A stretch of DNA of 64,000 nt from an uncultured Christensenella sp. Its GTDB lineage: Bacteria; Bacillota; Clostridia; Christensenellales; UBA3700. Location: contig CASDWJ010000019.1 in the NCBI GenBank assembly GCA_949284695.1, forward strand, positions 22,046-86,045. The letters run 5' to 3'. Shown one piece after another: positions 51,925-59,814 of the stretch; the first letter of the stretch is position 1, and each line of letters opens with the position of its first letter. The translations under genes were made by a program, and so were the position numbers. The notes beneath the pieces are model-generated. The model saw only the letters and a program-made list of their open reading frames with translations. It did not search any database and was not told where the DNA came from.

Positions 51925-53589
51925 TTACTTTTTCAAATGCTCTCCCACACCGTTGACATACCTGAATCCTCCTGCCGTGACGGTGAGAAGCGGGCAGGAA
52001 GCAAACGAGTTTATCTCAAGTCCGACGATATCCTCGGGAATGCGGAGCTCCCTTAAGTTTTCGCAACCGAAGAAGCCTCCTTCGGTCATTTTCTTGACGC
52101 TGTCGGGGATAAAAACTCTCTCCAGCGACGTACAGCCGTTGAACACAGCCTCTCCCAATTCTTCGATGCCGTACGGGATAAGGGCTTCCACAAGCGATAT
52201 GCAACCTCTGAAAAACGCTTCGGGGATCCTTTTTAAGCCGGACGGCAATCCGACGCTTTTTATCGAAGTGCACTCCCTGAACACCGCGGCGCCCGCTTGG
52301 TCGAGCGTCTGAGGAAAGACTACTTCTTCCAGAGCCGCATTCTCGCGGAAAGCACCGGCACCTATGCGCCTGACACAAAACGGCAAAACTATCTTCTTTA
52401 TCGAATTGTTTCTGCAGATTGCGTTGTCGCCTATTTCCACAACTGGTTTGCCGCTTATCCTCGCGGGGACCGTCACGGTTTCGGAAGTCCCGTTGTAAAA
52501 TGTTATTTTCACTCCGTCGTTTACGATCTCGTAATGGAAATCGTCATATATCCCGCTTAAAGCCACGACCCCGAGTTTCCTGCCAGTCTCAGCTATCTCC
52601 TCTATCGCGTCGCATACCGCGGGTACTGCAGATCGGGATATGAATTTGCATCTGTCGTCAAGCAGTGCGGAACAATTTTTTCCTTTTGAACTGCCGACGT
52701 ATCCTTGCAGAGGTTTTCCCCCGATATGGATCGGAAATATCGGTACTTTGCATTTTTTTGCCTGCAACAACTCTTTCTCTACAGCGTCTGACGAGAGCGA
52801 ATCTTTACTGACGTACAGCAACATTGCCACGCAGTTATGTCTTGCAATTACTCCGAGAGCCTCCTCGTCCCACTTTTTGCCGTACATGATAGATTTGTCG
52901 TACCACAACGCGATACCGTGCCTTTTGAGTTCTACGATATCGCTGAGTACAAGGTCTCTGTCTCCGTGGGAATAACTTATAAAAACAAACTTTTCTTCTC
53001 CGACCGCCGCCTCGGGCAAGCTGTCCAATGCCGTCTTATGTCCTTTTCCCAGCTCAACGCCTCTTACCAAGTCTGCCAGATCCTTCCTCTTTCTGTCGAC
53101 AGACGCGTCGTCGTGATAGCCGAGTAAAAACAATGCGGTTATCTCCGACGTTGTGCCCACAACTGTGCGCGCCTCTTTCTCGACGCACCATACGTCACAC
53201 ACGATCAGACTGCCCAAACCGATATCGACCGCTTTCAGACTCATATTCTCGAGACACGCACCTATAGAAATGTAATCGCTTTGCGGCCACTCTTTTTCAA
53301 CGGGAGAACACACAGCTATCACTACGGGAGCATTCTTCGTTATCCTTGCGGATTCTCTGACGCTTCCGCTTTTGTCGCTTTGCAAATCCGCCCAATCGCA
53401 CATAAGTGACGCAAGCTTGTCTGTCTCCGCTTTGCCGAGTCTGACAAAAGACCAGGGTTGACGGTTTTTTGCCGACGGAGCTTCTGTCCCCGCCCTGAGC
53501 ACAGCTTCGATATCTTCTTCTTTAACTTCTTTGCTCAGAAAATCCCTTACGCTTTTTCTGAACTTTACAGCTTCGTCTAAAAACAGCAT
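51925..53589 (-). CDS. Nitroreductase-TIR-leucine-rich-repeat fusion protein
   Basis: 554 residues from ATG 53589; the frame is open 30 codons more but through the promoter. Residues 5-165: nitroreductase fold (RKSVRDFL for FMN phosphate, APSAKNRQPWSFV, IGACLENMSLKAVDIGLG). Residues 199-335: TIR-like domain (KFVFISYSHGDRD, HGIALWYDKSIMYGKKWDEEA, AMLLYVSKDSLSSDAVEKELLQAKK with a candidate catalytic Glu, PIFPIHIG). Residues 360-545: BspA-type LRR_5 repeats (CVRRIGAGAFRENAAL, LKRIPEAFFRGCISL, EELGEAVFNGCTSLERVFIP, MTEGGFFGCENLRELRIP). No signal peptide, so cytoplasmic. TIR domains can hydrolyse NAD or make signalling nucleotides; the mix with a sensor-like LRR suggests an immune or stress role. 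Monocistronic. Confidence 0.9.
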   Translation of the reverse strand: MLFLDEAVKFRKSVRDFLSKEVKEEDIEAVLRAGTEAPSAKNRQPWSFVRLGKAETDKLASLMCDWADLQSDKSGSVRESARITKNAPVVIAVCSPVEKEWPQSDYISIGACLENMSLKAVDIGLGSLIVCDVWCVEKEARTVVGTTSEITALFLLGYHDDASVDRKRKDLADLVRGVELGKGHKTALDSLPEAAVGEEKFVFISYSHGDRDLVLSDIVELKRHGIALWYDKSIMYGKKWDEEALGVIARHNCVAMLLYVSKDSLSSDAVEKELLQAKKCKVPIFPIHIGGKPLQGYVGSSKGKNCSALLDDRCKFISRSAVPAVCDAIEEIAETGRKLGVVALSGIYDDFHYEIVNDGVKITFYNGTSETVTVPARISGKPVVEIGDNAICRNNSIKKIVLPFCVRRIGAGAFRENAALEEVVFPQTLDQAGAAVFRECTSIKSVGLPSGLKRIPEAFFRGCISLVEALIPYGIEELGEAVFNGCTSLERVFIPDSVKKMTEGGFFGCENLRELRIPEDIVGLEINSFASCPLLTVTAGGFRYVNGVGEHLKK

Positions 53590-53606
53590 ACGACACCTCT
53601 CACAAT

Positions 53607-53635
53607 ATTTTACATTATGCGATCGGATCTGTAAA
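53607..53635 (-). promoter_or_regulatory. Promoter of the nitroreductase-TIR-LRR gene
   Basis: Minus strand TTTACA (53635-53630), 17 nt, TAAAAT (53612-53607). Confidence 0.75.
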
Positions 53636-53746
53636 CGATATTGCGATAAATAACTTATAATTTTACAAGTCGGTTTCAAAAAAGAGACGCATAGTACGCC
53701 TCTTTTCGACCTATATAAAATTCATCCTACAAAACTATGCGATGTT

Positions 53747-53962
53747 TTACTTCTCTTCGTTCTTCTCGTCGAAACCGAGCATATAATCGGTACTCTTTCC
53801 AAACAATTGCGACAAATCCACGAGCGCCTGATAGCTGGGTTCTTTCAATCCTCTTTCCCAGTTGCTGATAGACACCTGAGACACTTTCATATACGTGGCT
53901 ACGTACTGTTGGTTGAAACCGTGTTTGATTCTCTGTTCCTTCAATCTTTCTGCAAATTTCAT
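53747..53962 (-). CDS. XRE family regulator
   Basis: 71 residues, one HTH_3 domain: LKEQRIKHGFNQQYVATYM, VSQVSISNWERGLKEPS, LVDLSQLFGKSTDYMLGF. AAAGGAGG lies before the ATG. It starts 39 nt after the stop of the kinase-like gene and is cotranscribed with it. The kinase-like protein may control it, which is inference from adjacency. Confidence 0.93.
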   Translation of the reverse strand: MKFAERLKEQRIKHGFNQQYVATYMKVSQVSISNWERGLKEPSYQALVDLSQLFGKSTDYMLGFDEKNEEK

Positions 53963-54001
53963 TTTATATTGCCTCCTTTGCCGATTACGGCATAAATATT
54001 T

Positions 54002-54697
54002 TTATTCATTCGAACTTTGAGACTTTATCATCTCCCAGTCGAACGCTTTGTCATCAAAACTCAACAGCACCGCCTCGATCCTCTCTCTGTCCACGGGCAA
54101 GCCTTTTTCTTCAGAATAAACCGTGAAATACTCGTCCATGTCGTTGATTATGTCGAGTGCCCCGAGGTGGAAGCAATCGAGTACCTTTCTCACAAACGGA
54201 TAGGCGCTGTAATAATTGCCTACGGCGTTGCACATCGCGTATGCGACTATACCTGCGATATCCTGAAAAGGCAGACCCTCTTTGACTCCCGAAAAACTTA
54301 CGCAACAGCATCTGCCACCGACGATGACGAAATCGTCGAAATCGGCTTTGCCGAGGATAAGCCCCTCGTGGAGGGTATAGAACATCTGCAGGAATATGCA
54401 CAGCCTGCTTGCGAGATTTTCAAGCGCCTTTTCGTCGTCGCTCATCGTTGCCGCCCTGTACAGATCGGCAAACGGCTGACCGTCTATATACTCCGATATG
54501 AAGTAGTTGCCGTGAGTCTCAAGCACTTCGGGCGCATAACCCGTCCTCGAAACCGCCTGCATTATCTTAGCTTCCCTCGCAGGACGTTCTTCGTCCGGAT
54601 ATACCTTTATAACGCACTTGCGACCTTTGAAAGTCGTGATCGATATGCTTTTGCGGCCACCGTGCTGTTGTTCTGTTGCATTATAACTATTTGACAT
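54002..54697 (-). CDS. Protein-kinase/APH-fold protein lacking catalytic residues (pseudokinase)
   Basis: 231 residues. The N-lobe is recognisable: KCVIKVY (Lys31 in the VAIK position), RPAREAKIM (Glu42), and hinge NYFISEYIDGQPF. In the C-lobe FYTLHEGLILGKADFDDFVIV takes the place of the HxDxxxxN loop but lacks the pattern, and the DFG/DFE site reads VSFSG (133-137). LPFQDIAGIVAYA matches the later helix-F Asp. It may bind nucleotide without transferring phosphate. Its own promoter is TTGACA-17-CATAAT. Partner: the XRE gene downstream. Confidence 0.75.
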   Translation of the reverse strand: MSNSYNATEQQHGGRKSISITTFKGRKCVIKVYPDEERPAREAKIMQAVSRTGYAPEVLETHGNYFISEYIDGQPFADLYRAATMSDDEKALENLASRLCIFLQMFYTLHEGLILGKADFDDFVIVGGRCCCVSFSGVKEGLPFQDIAGIVAYAMCNAVGNYYSAYPFVRKVLDCFHLGALDIINDMDEYFTVYSEEKGLPVDRERIEAVLLSFDDKAFDWEMIKSQSSNE

Positions 54698-54713
54698 AAT
54701 TTTCCCTAAAACT

Positions 54714-54742
54714 ATTATGCGTTATTTAGTCCGATTTGTCAA
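54714..54742 (-). promoter_or_regulatory. Promoter of the pseudokinase-XRE operon
   Basis: Minus strand TTGACA (54742-54737), 17 nt, CATAAT (54719-54714). Confidence 0.8.
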
Positions 54743-54985
54743 AGATTTTTTTTGATTTTTTTATAAGCACGTGCCGGCTATCATCCTGACCCGGTGTCTG
54801 CGGCGCACTCCGTTGACACCTGAACGGCGCTGTTTTCGTTGAAAACGTACGATTGGTATGCGATTTTACATTTTTTGATAAAATGCATCTTTTTTATACC
54901 TAAGGTTATAATATCAGATTTTAAAAGTCTTGTCAACTGTTTTGAATAGATAGCCAGTAAAATGCTATTATCTTAAAGAATCCTG
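54743..54985. other. Non-coding stretch, nothing recognised
   Basis: AT-rich with a short GC-rich centre (about 54765-54840). No frame with a ribosome site, no tRNA, no strong hairpin. Together with flanking promoter and terminator it makes up the 54698-55073 gap. Confidence 0.55.
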
Positions 54986-55049
54986 AAAAAAGACGGCTAA
55001 CCCACAATTATACGTTATTTTTATTCACGTATTATACAGGTTGTCCGTC
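54986..55049 (-). terminator. Probable terminator of the csoR-metal ATPase operon
   Basis: Minus strand GACGGACAACC (55049-55039) pairs with GGTTAGCCGTC (55002-54992) with one internal mismatch, followed by six T. The loop is long and AT-rich. Confidence 0.65.
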
Positions 55050-55073
55050 TTTTTACGATTTGTACTGAGAGTT

Positions 55074-57242
55074 TTAGCGTCTCACACTGTTGATTATTGC
55101 AACGATACAAACGCCCACGTCGGCGACTACGGCAAGCCACATCATCGGATCGAATACTATCGAAAGCACCATGATCGCGAGTTTTACGGCAAGAGATATG
55201 ACGATATTGCCCGTCACGCGGTTTTTGGTCGTCTTTGCGACCACAAAAGCCGCAGGCAGTCCGGACACGGAGCCTCCCGACAATACCATGTCGCTCGCCT
55301 CGACCGACGCGTCGTTGCCGAGACCTCCGACGCATACGCCGAGATTTGCCGCCTTTATCGCGGGAGCGTCGTTTAATCCGTCGCCGACGAACATCACGTT
55401 TGCCCCTTCAGCCTTGCATTTTTCCACATAAGCGTATTTATCCTCAGGCAGTAGCGACGCATGATATTCTTCTATCCCGACCTCATTCGCGACGTGTTCC
55501 GCCGTCTTTTCGCCGTCGCCTGTCAGCATTATCACCCTCTTGCCCTGCGCTTTGAGAGCGGACACGACCTCTTTTGCGTCCTCTTTCACCGTATCGCTCA
55601 GAGTCACGTATCCGAGCGCTTTGCCGTCTTCTGCGAAGTACACGACGCTGCCGAACCCTTCGTGAACGTCGGTCACGACTACGCCGTTGTCGTACATCAG
55701 CCTGAGATTGCCGCCAAGAAGTTTTCTGCCGTTGTACGTGCATCCGACTCCCCTTCCCGAGTATTCGCGGTAATCTTCTATCCCCGCGACGTCGCGGCTA
55801 CCGACGTACCTCAGCACAGACAGCGCGATCGGATGGGTAGACATGCTCTCGCATACCGCGGCGACTTCAAGGAGACGTTCCTCGCCGACTCCTGCGGCTG
55901 GCACCGCGCTCGTGACTTCGAAAACGCCCTTGGTAAGCGTGCCCGTCTTGTCCATACATATTACGTCTATGCCTCTCATCGCCTCGAGGTAATTGCCGCC
56001 CTTGACGAGTACGCCCTTTGCCGAGCATTTGCCTATGCCCGCAAAAAACGCGAGCGGTATGGATATCACGAGTGCGCACGGGCAGGATATCACGAGAAAT
56101 ACGAGCGCTTTTTTGAGCCATATCTCTGTCAGAGCCGTCGCGTACGAGTCGTAGAACAACGGCGGGATAAACGCCACTATAAGCGCCAGAGCGAACACCG
56201 CGGGAGTGTAAACTGAAGCGAATTTCGTGATCAGCTTCTGCGCCTTGGGCTTGTTGTCCTGCGCTTCTTCCACGAGTTTCAATATCTTAGATGCCTGCGT
56301 GTCCTCGAATTTTTTCGTTATCCTTACCCTGATCGTGTCTCCCGTATTGACGGTGCCGCCCGACACTTCGCTGCCCTCGCTCACCGCAACTGGTACGCTT
56401 TCGCCCGTCATACTGCTGCAGTCGACCGCGCTTTCGCCGTCTTCGACCACGCCGTCCGACGGGATCTTCTCTCCGCGCCTAACTATGACAACGTCGCCTA
56501 CGGCGAGAGACTCGCTGTCGACTTCTTCGGTGTTCTCTCCTACGACGCGCAGGCATCTGTCGACCTTGAGATCGAGCAGTCTGACGATATTTCCTTTAGA
56601 TCTCGCGATCGCCGCATCCTGCAAAGTCTCTCCTATACAATACAGAAGCATAACAGCGACGCCTTCGGCATACTCGCCGAGCGCCATCGCACCTATCGAC
56701 GCAACCGTCATAAGCATATTTTCGTTGAACACGTCGCCTCTGAACACGCCTTTGACCGCCTGAAAAACGTACCCGTATCCGACGACGACGTAGGATACGC
56801 AGTGCAGCACTATCGAAGCAATCCCGAGACCGCCGCTCGGGTCGTCCTTTGCGCCGAATCCGCACATCGCCGCCATCATCAGAAGTACCGCCGACACGGC
56901 GATCTGCATTATCGGCTTTATGAATTGAGATATGTTGAGTTTTCTGCTTTCGGAGATATCGACGTGTCCTTTCTGCGCGCAACACTCGCAACCGCCGTCA
57001 TCGGAACGGTCATGGTCGTGCCCGTGACAATGCCCGCAGGAACAACCCTCCGCCTCGCCGTGACCGCGCCCGTGTTCGTGACCGTGCTTATGATCGTGAC
57101 CGCAGTCATGACCGTGCTTATGATCGTGACCGCAGTCGTGACCGTGCTCGTGATCGTGACCGCAGGAGCAAACTCCCGCGCCGTGATCGCATTCTTCATG
57201 CGCGCCTTCGACTCTCTTGTCTATATTTTTTTTATCGTCCAT
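55074..57242 (-). CDS. Heavy-metal P1B-type ATPase with His-rich N-terminus (ZntA/CadA class)
   Basis: 722 residues. Residues 18-90 are packed with His, Cys, Asp and Gly, including a decapeptide HDCGHDHKHG repeated about 2.5 times, in place of an HMA domain. The pump core is complete: TGES (279-282), metal site CPC (387-389) in helix 6, phosphorylated Asp431 in DKTGTLTKG, then the HP motif (THPIAL) and GDGLNDAPA. It exports Zn, Cd, Pb or Co at the cytoplasmic membrane at the cost of ATP. CPC fits both Cu and Zn/Cd groups; the His-rich end and class favour Zn/Cd, while the CsoR partner favours Cu. It starts 7 nt after csoR. Confidence 0.93.
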   Translation of the reverse strand: MDDKKNIDKRVEGAHEECDHGAGVCSCGHDHEHGHDCGHDHKHGHDCGHDHKHGHEHGRGHGEAEGCSCGHCHGHDHDRSDDGGCECCAQKGHVDISESRKLNISQFIKPIMQIAVSAVLLMMAAMCGFGAKDDPSGGLGIASIVLHCVSYVVVGYGYVFQAVKGVFRGDVFNENMLMTVASIGAMALGEYAEGVAVMLLYCIGETLQDAAIARSKGNIVRLLDLKVDRCLRVVGENTEEVDSESLAVGDVVIVRRGEKIPSDGVVEDGESAVDCSSMTGESVPVAVSEGSEVSGGTVNTGDTIRVRITKKFEDTQASKILKLVEEAQDNKPKAQKLITKFASVYTPAVFALALIVAFIPPLFYDSYATALTEIWLKKALVFLVISCPCALVISIPLAFFAGIGKCSAKGVLVKGGNYLEAMRGIDVICMDKTGTLTKGVFEVTSAVPAAGVGEERLLEVAAVCESMSTHPIALSVLRYVGSRDVAGIEDYREYSGRGVGCTYNGRKLLGGNLRLMYDNGVVVTDVHEGFGSVVYFAEDGKALGYVTLSDTVKEDAKEVVSALKAQGKRVIMLTGDGEKTAEHVANEVGIEEYHASLLPEDKYAYVEKCKAEGANVMFVGDGLNDAPAIKAANLGVCVGGLGNDASVEASDMVLSGGSVSGLPAAFVVAKTTKNRVTGNIVISLAVKLAIMVLSIVFDPMMWLAVVADVGVCIVAIINSVRR
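57081..57170. repeat. Three 30-bp tandem repeats in the metal ATPase gene
   Basis: Units at 57081-57110, 57111-57140 and 57141-57170 (ACCGTGCTTATGATCGTGAC start). They code for the His-rich decapeptide on the minus strand and could expand or contract by slippage. Confidence 0.88.
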
Positions 57243-57249
57243 AAAAGCC

Positions 57250-57534
57250 TCACTTGGATTTTATATATTTGCCTATACTGCCGACGAGATTTTCCACCGT
57301 CTTTTCGTATTCTCCGCTCTCGAGCCCCTCTTTCACGCAATGCCCGACGTGCCCGAACAAAACGTCTTTCGCCACGCCGTCCAACGCGCATCTGACCGCG
57401 CTGATCTGAGTCAGGATGTCGTCGCACGGGCGGTTTTCAAGCACCATTTTGCTAATGCCGTTGACCTGCCCCTGTATGCGGTTGAGTTTTTTCTCGATGC
57501 TGACAGAAAGTCCGTCCTGAAGTTTGCAATCCAT
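57250..57534 (-). CDS. csoR: CsoR/RcnR family metal-sensing repressor
   Basis: 94 residues, full length. All-helical DUF156 domain: KKLNRIQGQVNGISKMV, RPCDDILTQISAVRCAL, and GHVGHCV. Ligands Cys37, His62 and Cys66 form the Cys-His-Cys set of Cu(I)-sensing CsoR proteins. The apo-protein binds G/C-tract operators and leaves when metal binds. Two such operators flank its promoter. It is the first gene of the operon with the P-type ATPase. Confidence 0.95.
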   Translation of the reverse strand: MDCKLQDGLSVSIEKKLNRIQGQVNGISKMVLENRPCDDILTQISAVRCALDGVAKDVLFGHVGHCVKEGLESGEYEKTVENLVGSIGKYIKSK

Positions 57535-57545
57535 AATTACCTCCT

Positions 57546-57562
57546 ATACCCTCATGGGGTAT
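57546..57562. promoter_or_regulatory. CsoR operator, downstream copy
   Basis: ATACCCTCATGGGGTAT, dyad of the TACCC/GGGTA type, just downstream of the expected start site of csoR. Confidence 0.8.
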
Positions 57563-57578
57563 ATTGTTTTCTATATAC

Positions 57579-57607
57579 AATATATACCCCGTGGGGGTAT
57601 TTGTCAA
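57579..57607 (-). promoter_or_regulatory. Promoter and upstream CsoR operator
   Basis: Minus strand TTGACA (57607-57602), 17 nt, TATATT (57584-57579). The spacer is filled by the dyad ATACCCCGTGGGGGTAT (57584-57600), so repressor and polymerase exclude each other. Confidence 0.88.
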
Positions 57608-57745
57608 CAGTTTTCGAGACTTATTAATTACAATTTACTATAATTATCTTAGTTAACAAAATAGATATACAAAAATACGCTTTTTAATTTTTATGACATG
57701 TCAATTAATATATAAAATATAAATGCCACTATATATTCTATCGTC

Positions 57746-59053
57746 TCATTTTTTTGAATATTCAAGCATCCAGTCTAGCCATGACTTAATGGTCGACGCT
57801 CTTCTAGACACGGTTGACGACGACAATGACGAATAGGTTTTAGTAATTTCTTCTTCTATTTCTTTTTTAGTGATTTTTGATGCCTGAGTTTTTGATTTTA
57901 AGTATAAAACGTTAAATATATTCTTTCTATTTAATTGCTCAAAAATATCTTTTTCGATTAAATCTCTGTTTCCATCGAATTGTAAAAGGTTTTGAGAAAC
58001 TGTATGCTGTTGCGTTATATAATTTAAAAACTGTAGCGCAGATAAATAATATGCGACCTGTCTCTCGGTGCCAAGATTTAAATCGTCTCGTATTTTTTGT
58101 ACATCTTTTATATATTCATCATTACATTTGCATGCAAAAGTTATAAGTTTGTTTATATCGTTTACTTGAGGTAGCGAATTTAACACACCCCATATTATTA
58201 CTTCTTCACCGGTGTGTCTTGAATCCGCCTTGCAATTTATCATTCTCAAAGTGGATATTTTGGTTACATTATAGTAGACGCGATACTTTGAATCCTGTGA
58301 AAATAAATCAATAACCTTATCCGTAGCATTATTACTTATTATTACGGTTGCACCTTTATCAATAGCTTTATCGCAACACTCTTTTAACTCTACAAAATCT
58401 AAAAATGAAAACCCTTTCATTTGATATTTTGTAAATCCATCATCGTCGTTATAATCATACGGCGGATCAACGTATATGATATCCCCGTCCCTCGCTTTCT
58501 CTATTGCATGTTCATACGATTGATTTAAAATCATAATTTCATTATTAGGATCCGAAAGATAATTATGAACTTCTGTTATGGTTTGCTCATCGCAAATGGT
58601 CGGATTTGTATATCTCCCGATAGGAGTATTAAACTCACCTTTCCCATTAACTCTATAAAGCCCGTTATAGCATGTCCTATTTAAAAAAATCATCCGTGCT
58701 GCACGCTCAACGTCTGTAACATATTGCCATTCCGGTTCACGATCTCTTCTACGAGTCTCATAATAAAACTCATCGCTGTCTACACGATATTGACGCTCGT
58801 ATTCCTTCAATCTGTTTATTAGATTGGTATAACTTTCAGATTTAATAACATTATAAGCGTTCATTAAATCAGAATTCAAGTCATTAACAATTGCTTTTTT
58901 TGGCTTTAATTCAAAAAACACAGCTCCGCCGCCCAAAAATGGCTCTATGTAGAAAAATGAATCGTCACATTCGTTAATCGATTCTTTTACAAATTTAATA
59001 ATTGTGGGCAGGATCTGTCTTTTACCTCCTGCCCATTTCACAAAAGGTTTCAT
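57746..59053 (-). CDS. D12-class DNA adenine-N6 methyltransferase
   Basis: 435 residues. N-terminal KPFVKWAGGKRQILP, motif I EPFLGGGAVFFEL (AdoMet binding), IVNDLNSDLMNAY, catalytic motif IV YVDPPYDY, and RYTNPTICDE are as in M.DpnII/Dam. It methylates adenine, with GATC-like sites as the default guess. The domain should end near residue 285; the last ~150 residues (from NDINKLITFACKCNDEYI, with EEEITKTYSSLSSSTVSRRASTIKSWL as a winged-helix-like end) resemble tails fused to restriction proteins and could read a target or act as partner. Strongly AT-rich. Last gene of the foreign operon, 23 nt after the DUF6339-like gene. The ribosome site is weak. Confidence 0.93.
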   Translation of the reverse strand: MKPFVKWAGGKRQILPTIIKFVKESINECDDSFFYIEPFLGGGAVFFELKPKKAIVNDLNSDLMNAYNVIKSESYTNLINRLKEYERQYRVDSDEFYYETRRRDREPEWQYVTDVERAARMIFLNRTCYNGLYRVNGKGEFNTPIGRYTNPTICDEQTITEVHNYLSDPNNEIMILNQSYEHAIEKARDGDIIYVDPPYDYNDDDGFTKYQMKGFSFLDFVELKECCDKAIDKGATVIISNNATDKVIDLFSQDSKYRVYYNVTKISTLRMINCKADSRHTGEEVIIWGVLNSLPQVNDINKLITFACKCNDEYIKDVQKIRDDLNLGTERQVAYYLSALQFLNYITQQHTVSQNLLQFDGNRDLIEKDIFEQLNRKNIFNVLYLKSKTQASKITKKEIEEEITKTYSSLSSSTVSRRASTIKSWLDWMLEYSKK

Positions 59054-59076
59054 TTACTATCTCGAACTTTATTATA

Positions 59077-59814
59077 TCATTTATTATACAATTCCGTCAT
59101 TTTATTGTAAACCATATTTTCGATATCATTTTCCTCTATTACGTCTAGCAATCTTACGCTACCTATTTGAGAAATATATTTTGCTATTTCCGCATAAAAA
59201 TCATTATTTTCATAGCCGTATTCATCTACAGCTTTTTTCTCTGCTCTTATTATTCCTCTTACCAAATGCTTTTCAGACGAAAAAGATCGCCAAGTTAAGT
59301 TCCTGTATCTCTCAGGAGATTGTATTATCCACCTCGTTAATTCATATTTATCGGGTTTATATTCCTCAACAGTTAAGGCCACTCTATAAAAACATCTTGA
59401 CAGCACGCCAAACATTAATCCCCTTCTGACGCCTTGTTCAAAAGTCCAATGATCTTTTATCGTTGACGCACCTTTTATCTTCATCATAGATTTTGTCACT
59501 TTATAAAATTTTTCAAAATAAAGCCAAAGCCAAAACTTTTCATCCGTCAAAATATAATTTGGCAAGTCTTTTAGCGCTTCATATAGAATTATTGAATTTT
59601 TAAAATCTATTTCCTTGTCCACAAGATCCGGATTCTCAGACAGCTCAATATCATCAATCATATAATTCTTTTCAACAAAAATCGGTTGTTTAAAATCTTT
59701 ATACACCCAATCGTTCGTCTCGTTGCTCTTAATTTTATCCGTTACGATTTCTATATTTTTCTTTAAATATGCAAGTGCCGAGTCGCTCATCAGCTTAATA
59801 TTTATTTTATTCAT
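59077..59814 (-). CDS. DUF6339-like protein of the methylase operon
   Basis: 245 residues from ATG 59814, chosen over ATG 59820 because GGAGG is 9 nt from it but only 3 nt from the other. The pattern DFKNSIILYEALKDL, DEKFWLWLYF, EQGVRRGLMFGVLSRCFYRVALT and KYELTRW matches from memory the DUF6339 family, which I associate with DNA-modification and restriction loci. All helical, cytoplasmic, no catalytic motif evident. The start overlaps the end of the upstream gene by 8 nt, so translation is coupled. Confidence 0.78.
   Translation of the reverse strand: MNKINIKLMSDSALAYLKKNIEIVTDKIKSNETNDWVYKDFKQPIFVEKNYMIDDIELSENPDLVDKEIDFKNSIILYEALKDLPNYILTDEKFWLWLYFEKFYKVTKSMMKIKGASTIKDHWTFEQGVRRGLMFGVLSRCFYRVALTVEEYKPDKYELTRWIIQSPERYRNLTWRSFSSEKHLVRGIIRAEKKAVDEYGYENNDFYAEIAKYISQIGSVRLLDVIEENDIENMVYNKMTELYNK

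Noticed and set aside
54698-55073. Small RNA gene between the pseudokinase and the metal ATPase
   Set aside because: A promoter and a terminator are seen but both point away as parts of neighbouring operons; nothing supports a separate transcript.
57081-57170. Possible CRISPR array
   Set aside because: The 30-bp units are contiguous without spacers and encode a metal-binding peptide.
56918-57199. Thr/Val-rich frame inside the metal ATPase gene
   Set aside because: Produced by the 30-bp His-rich repeats in another frame.
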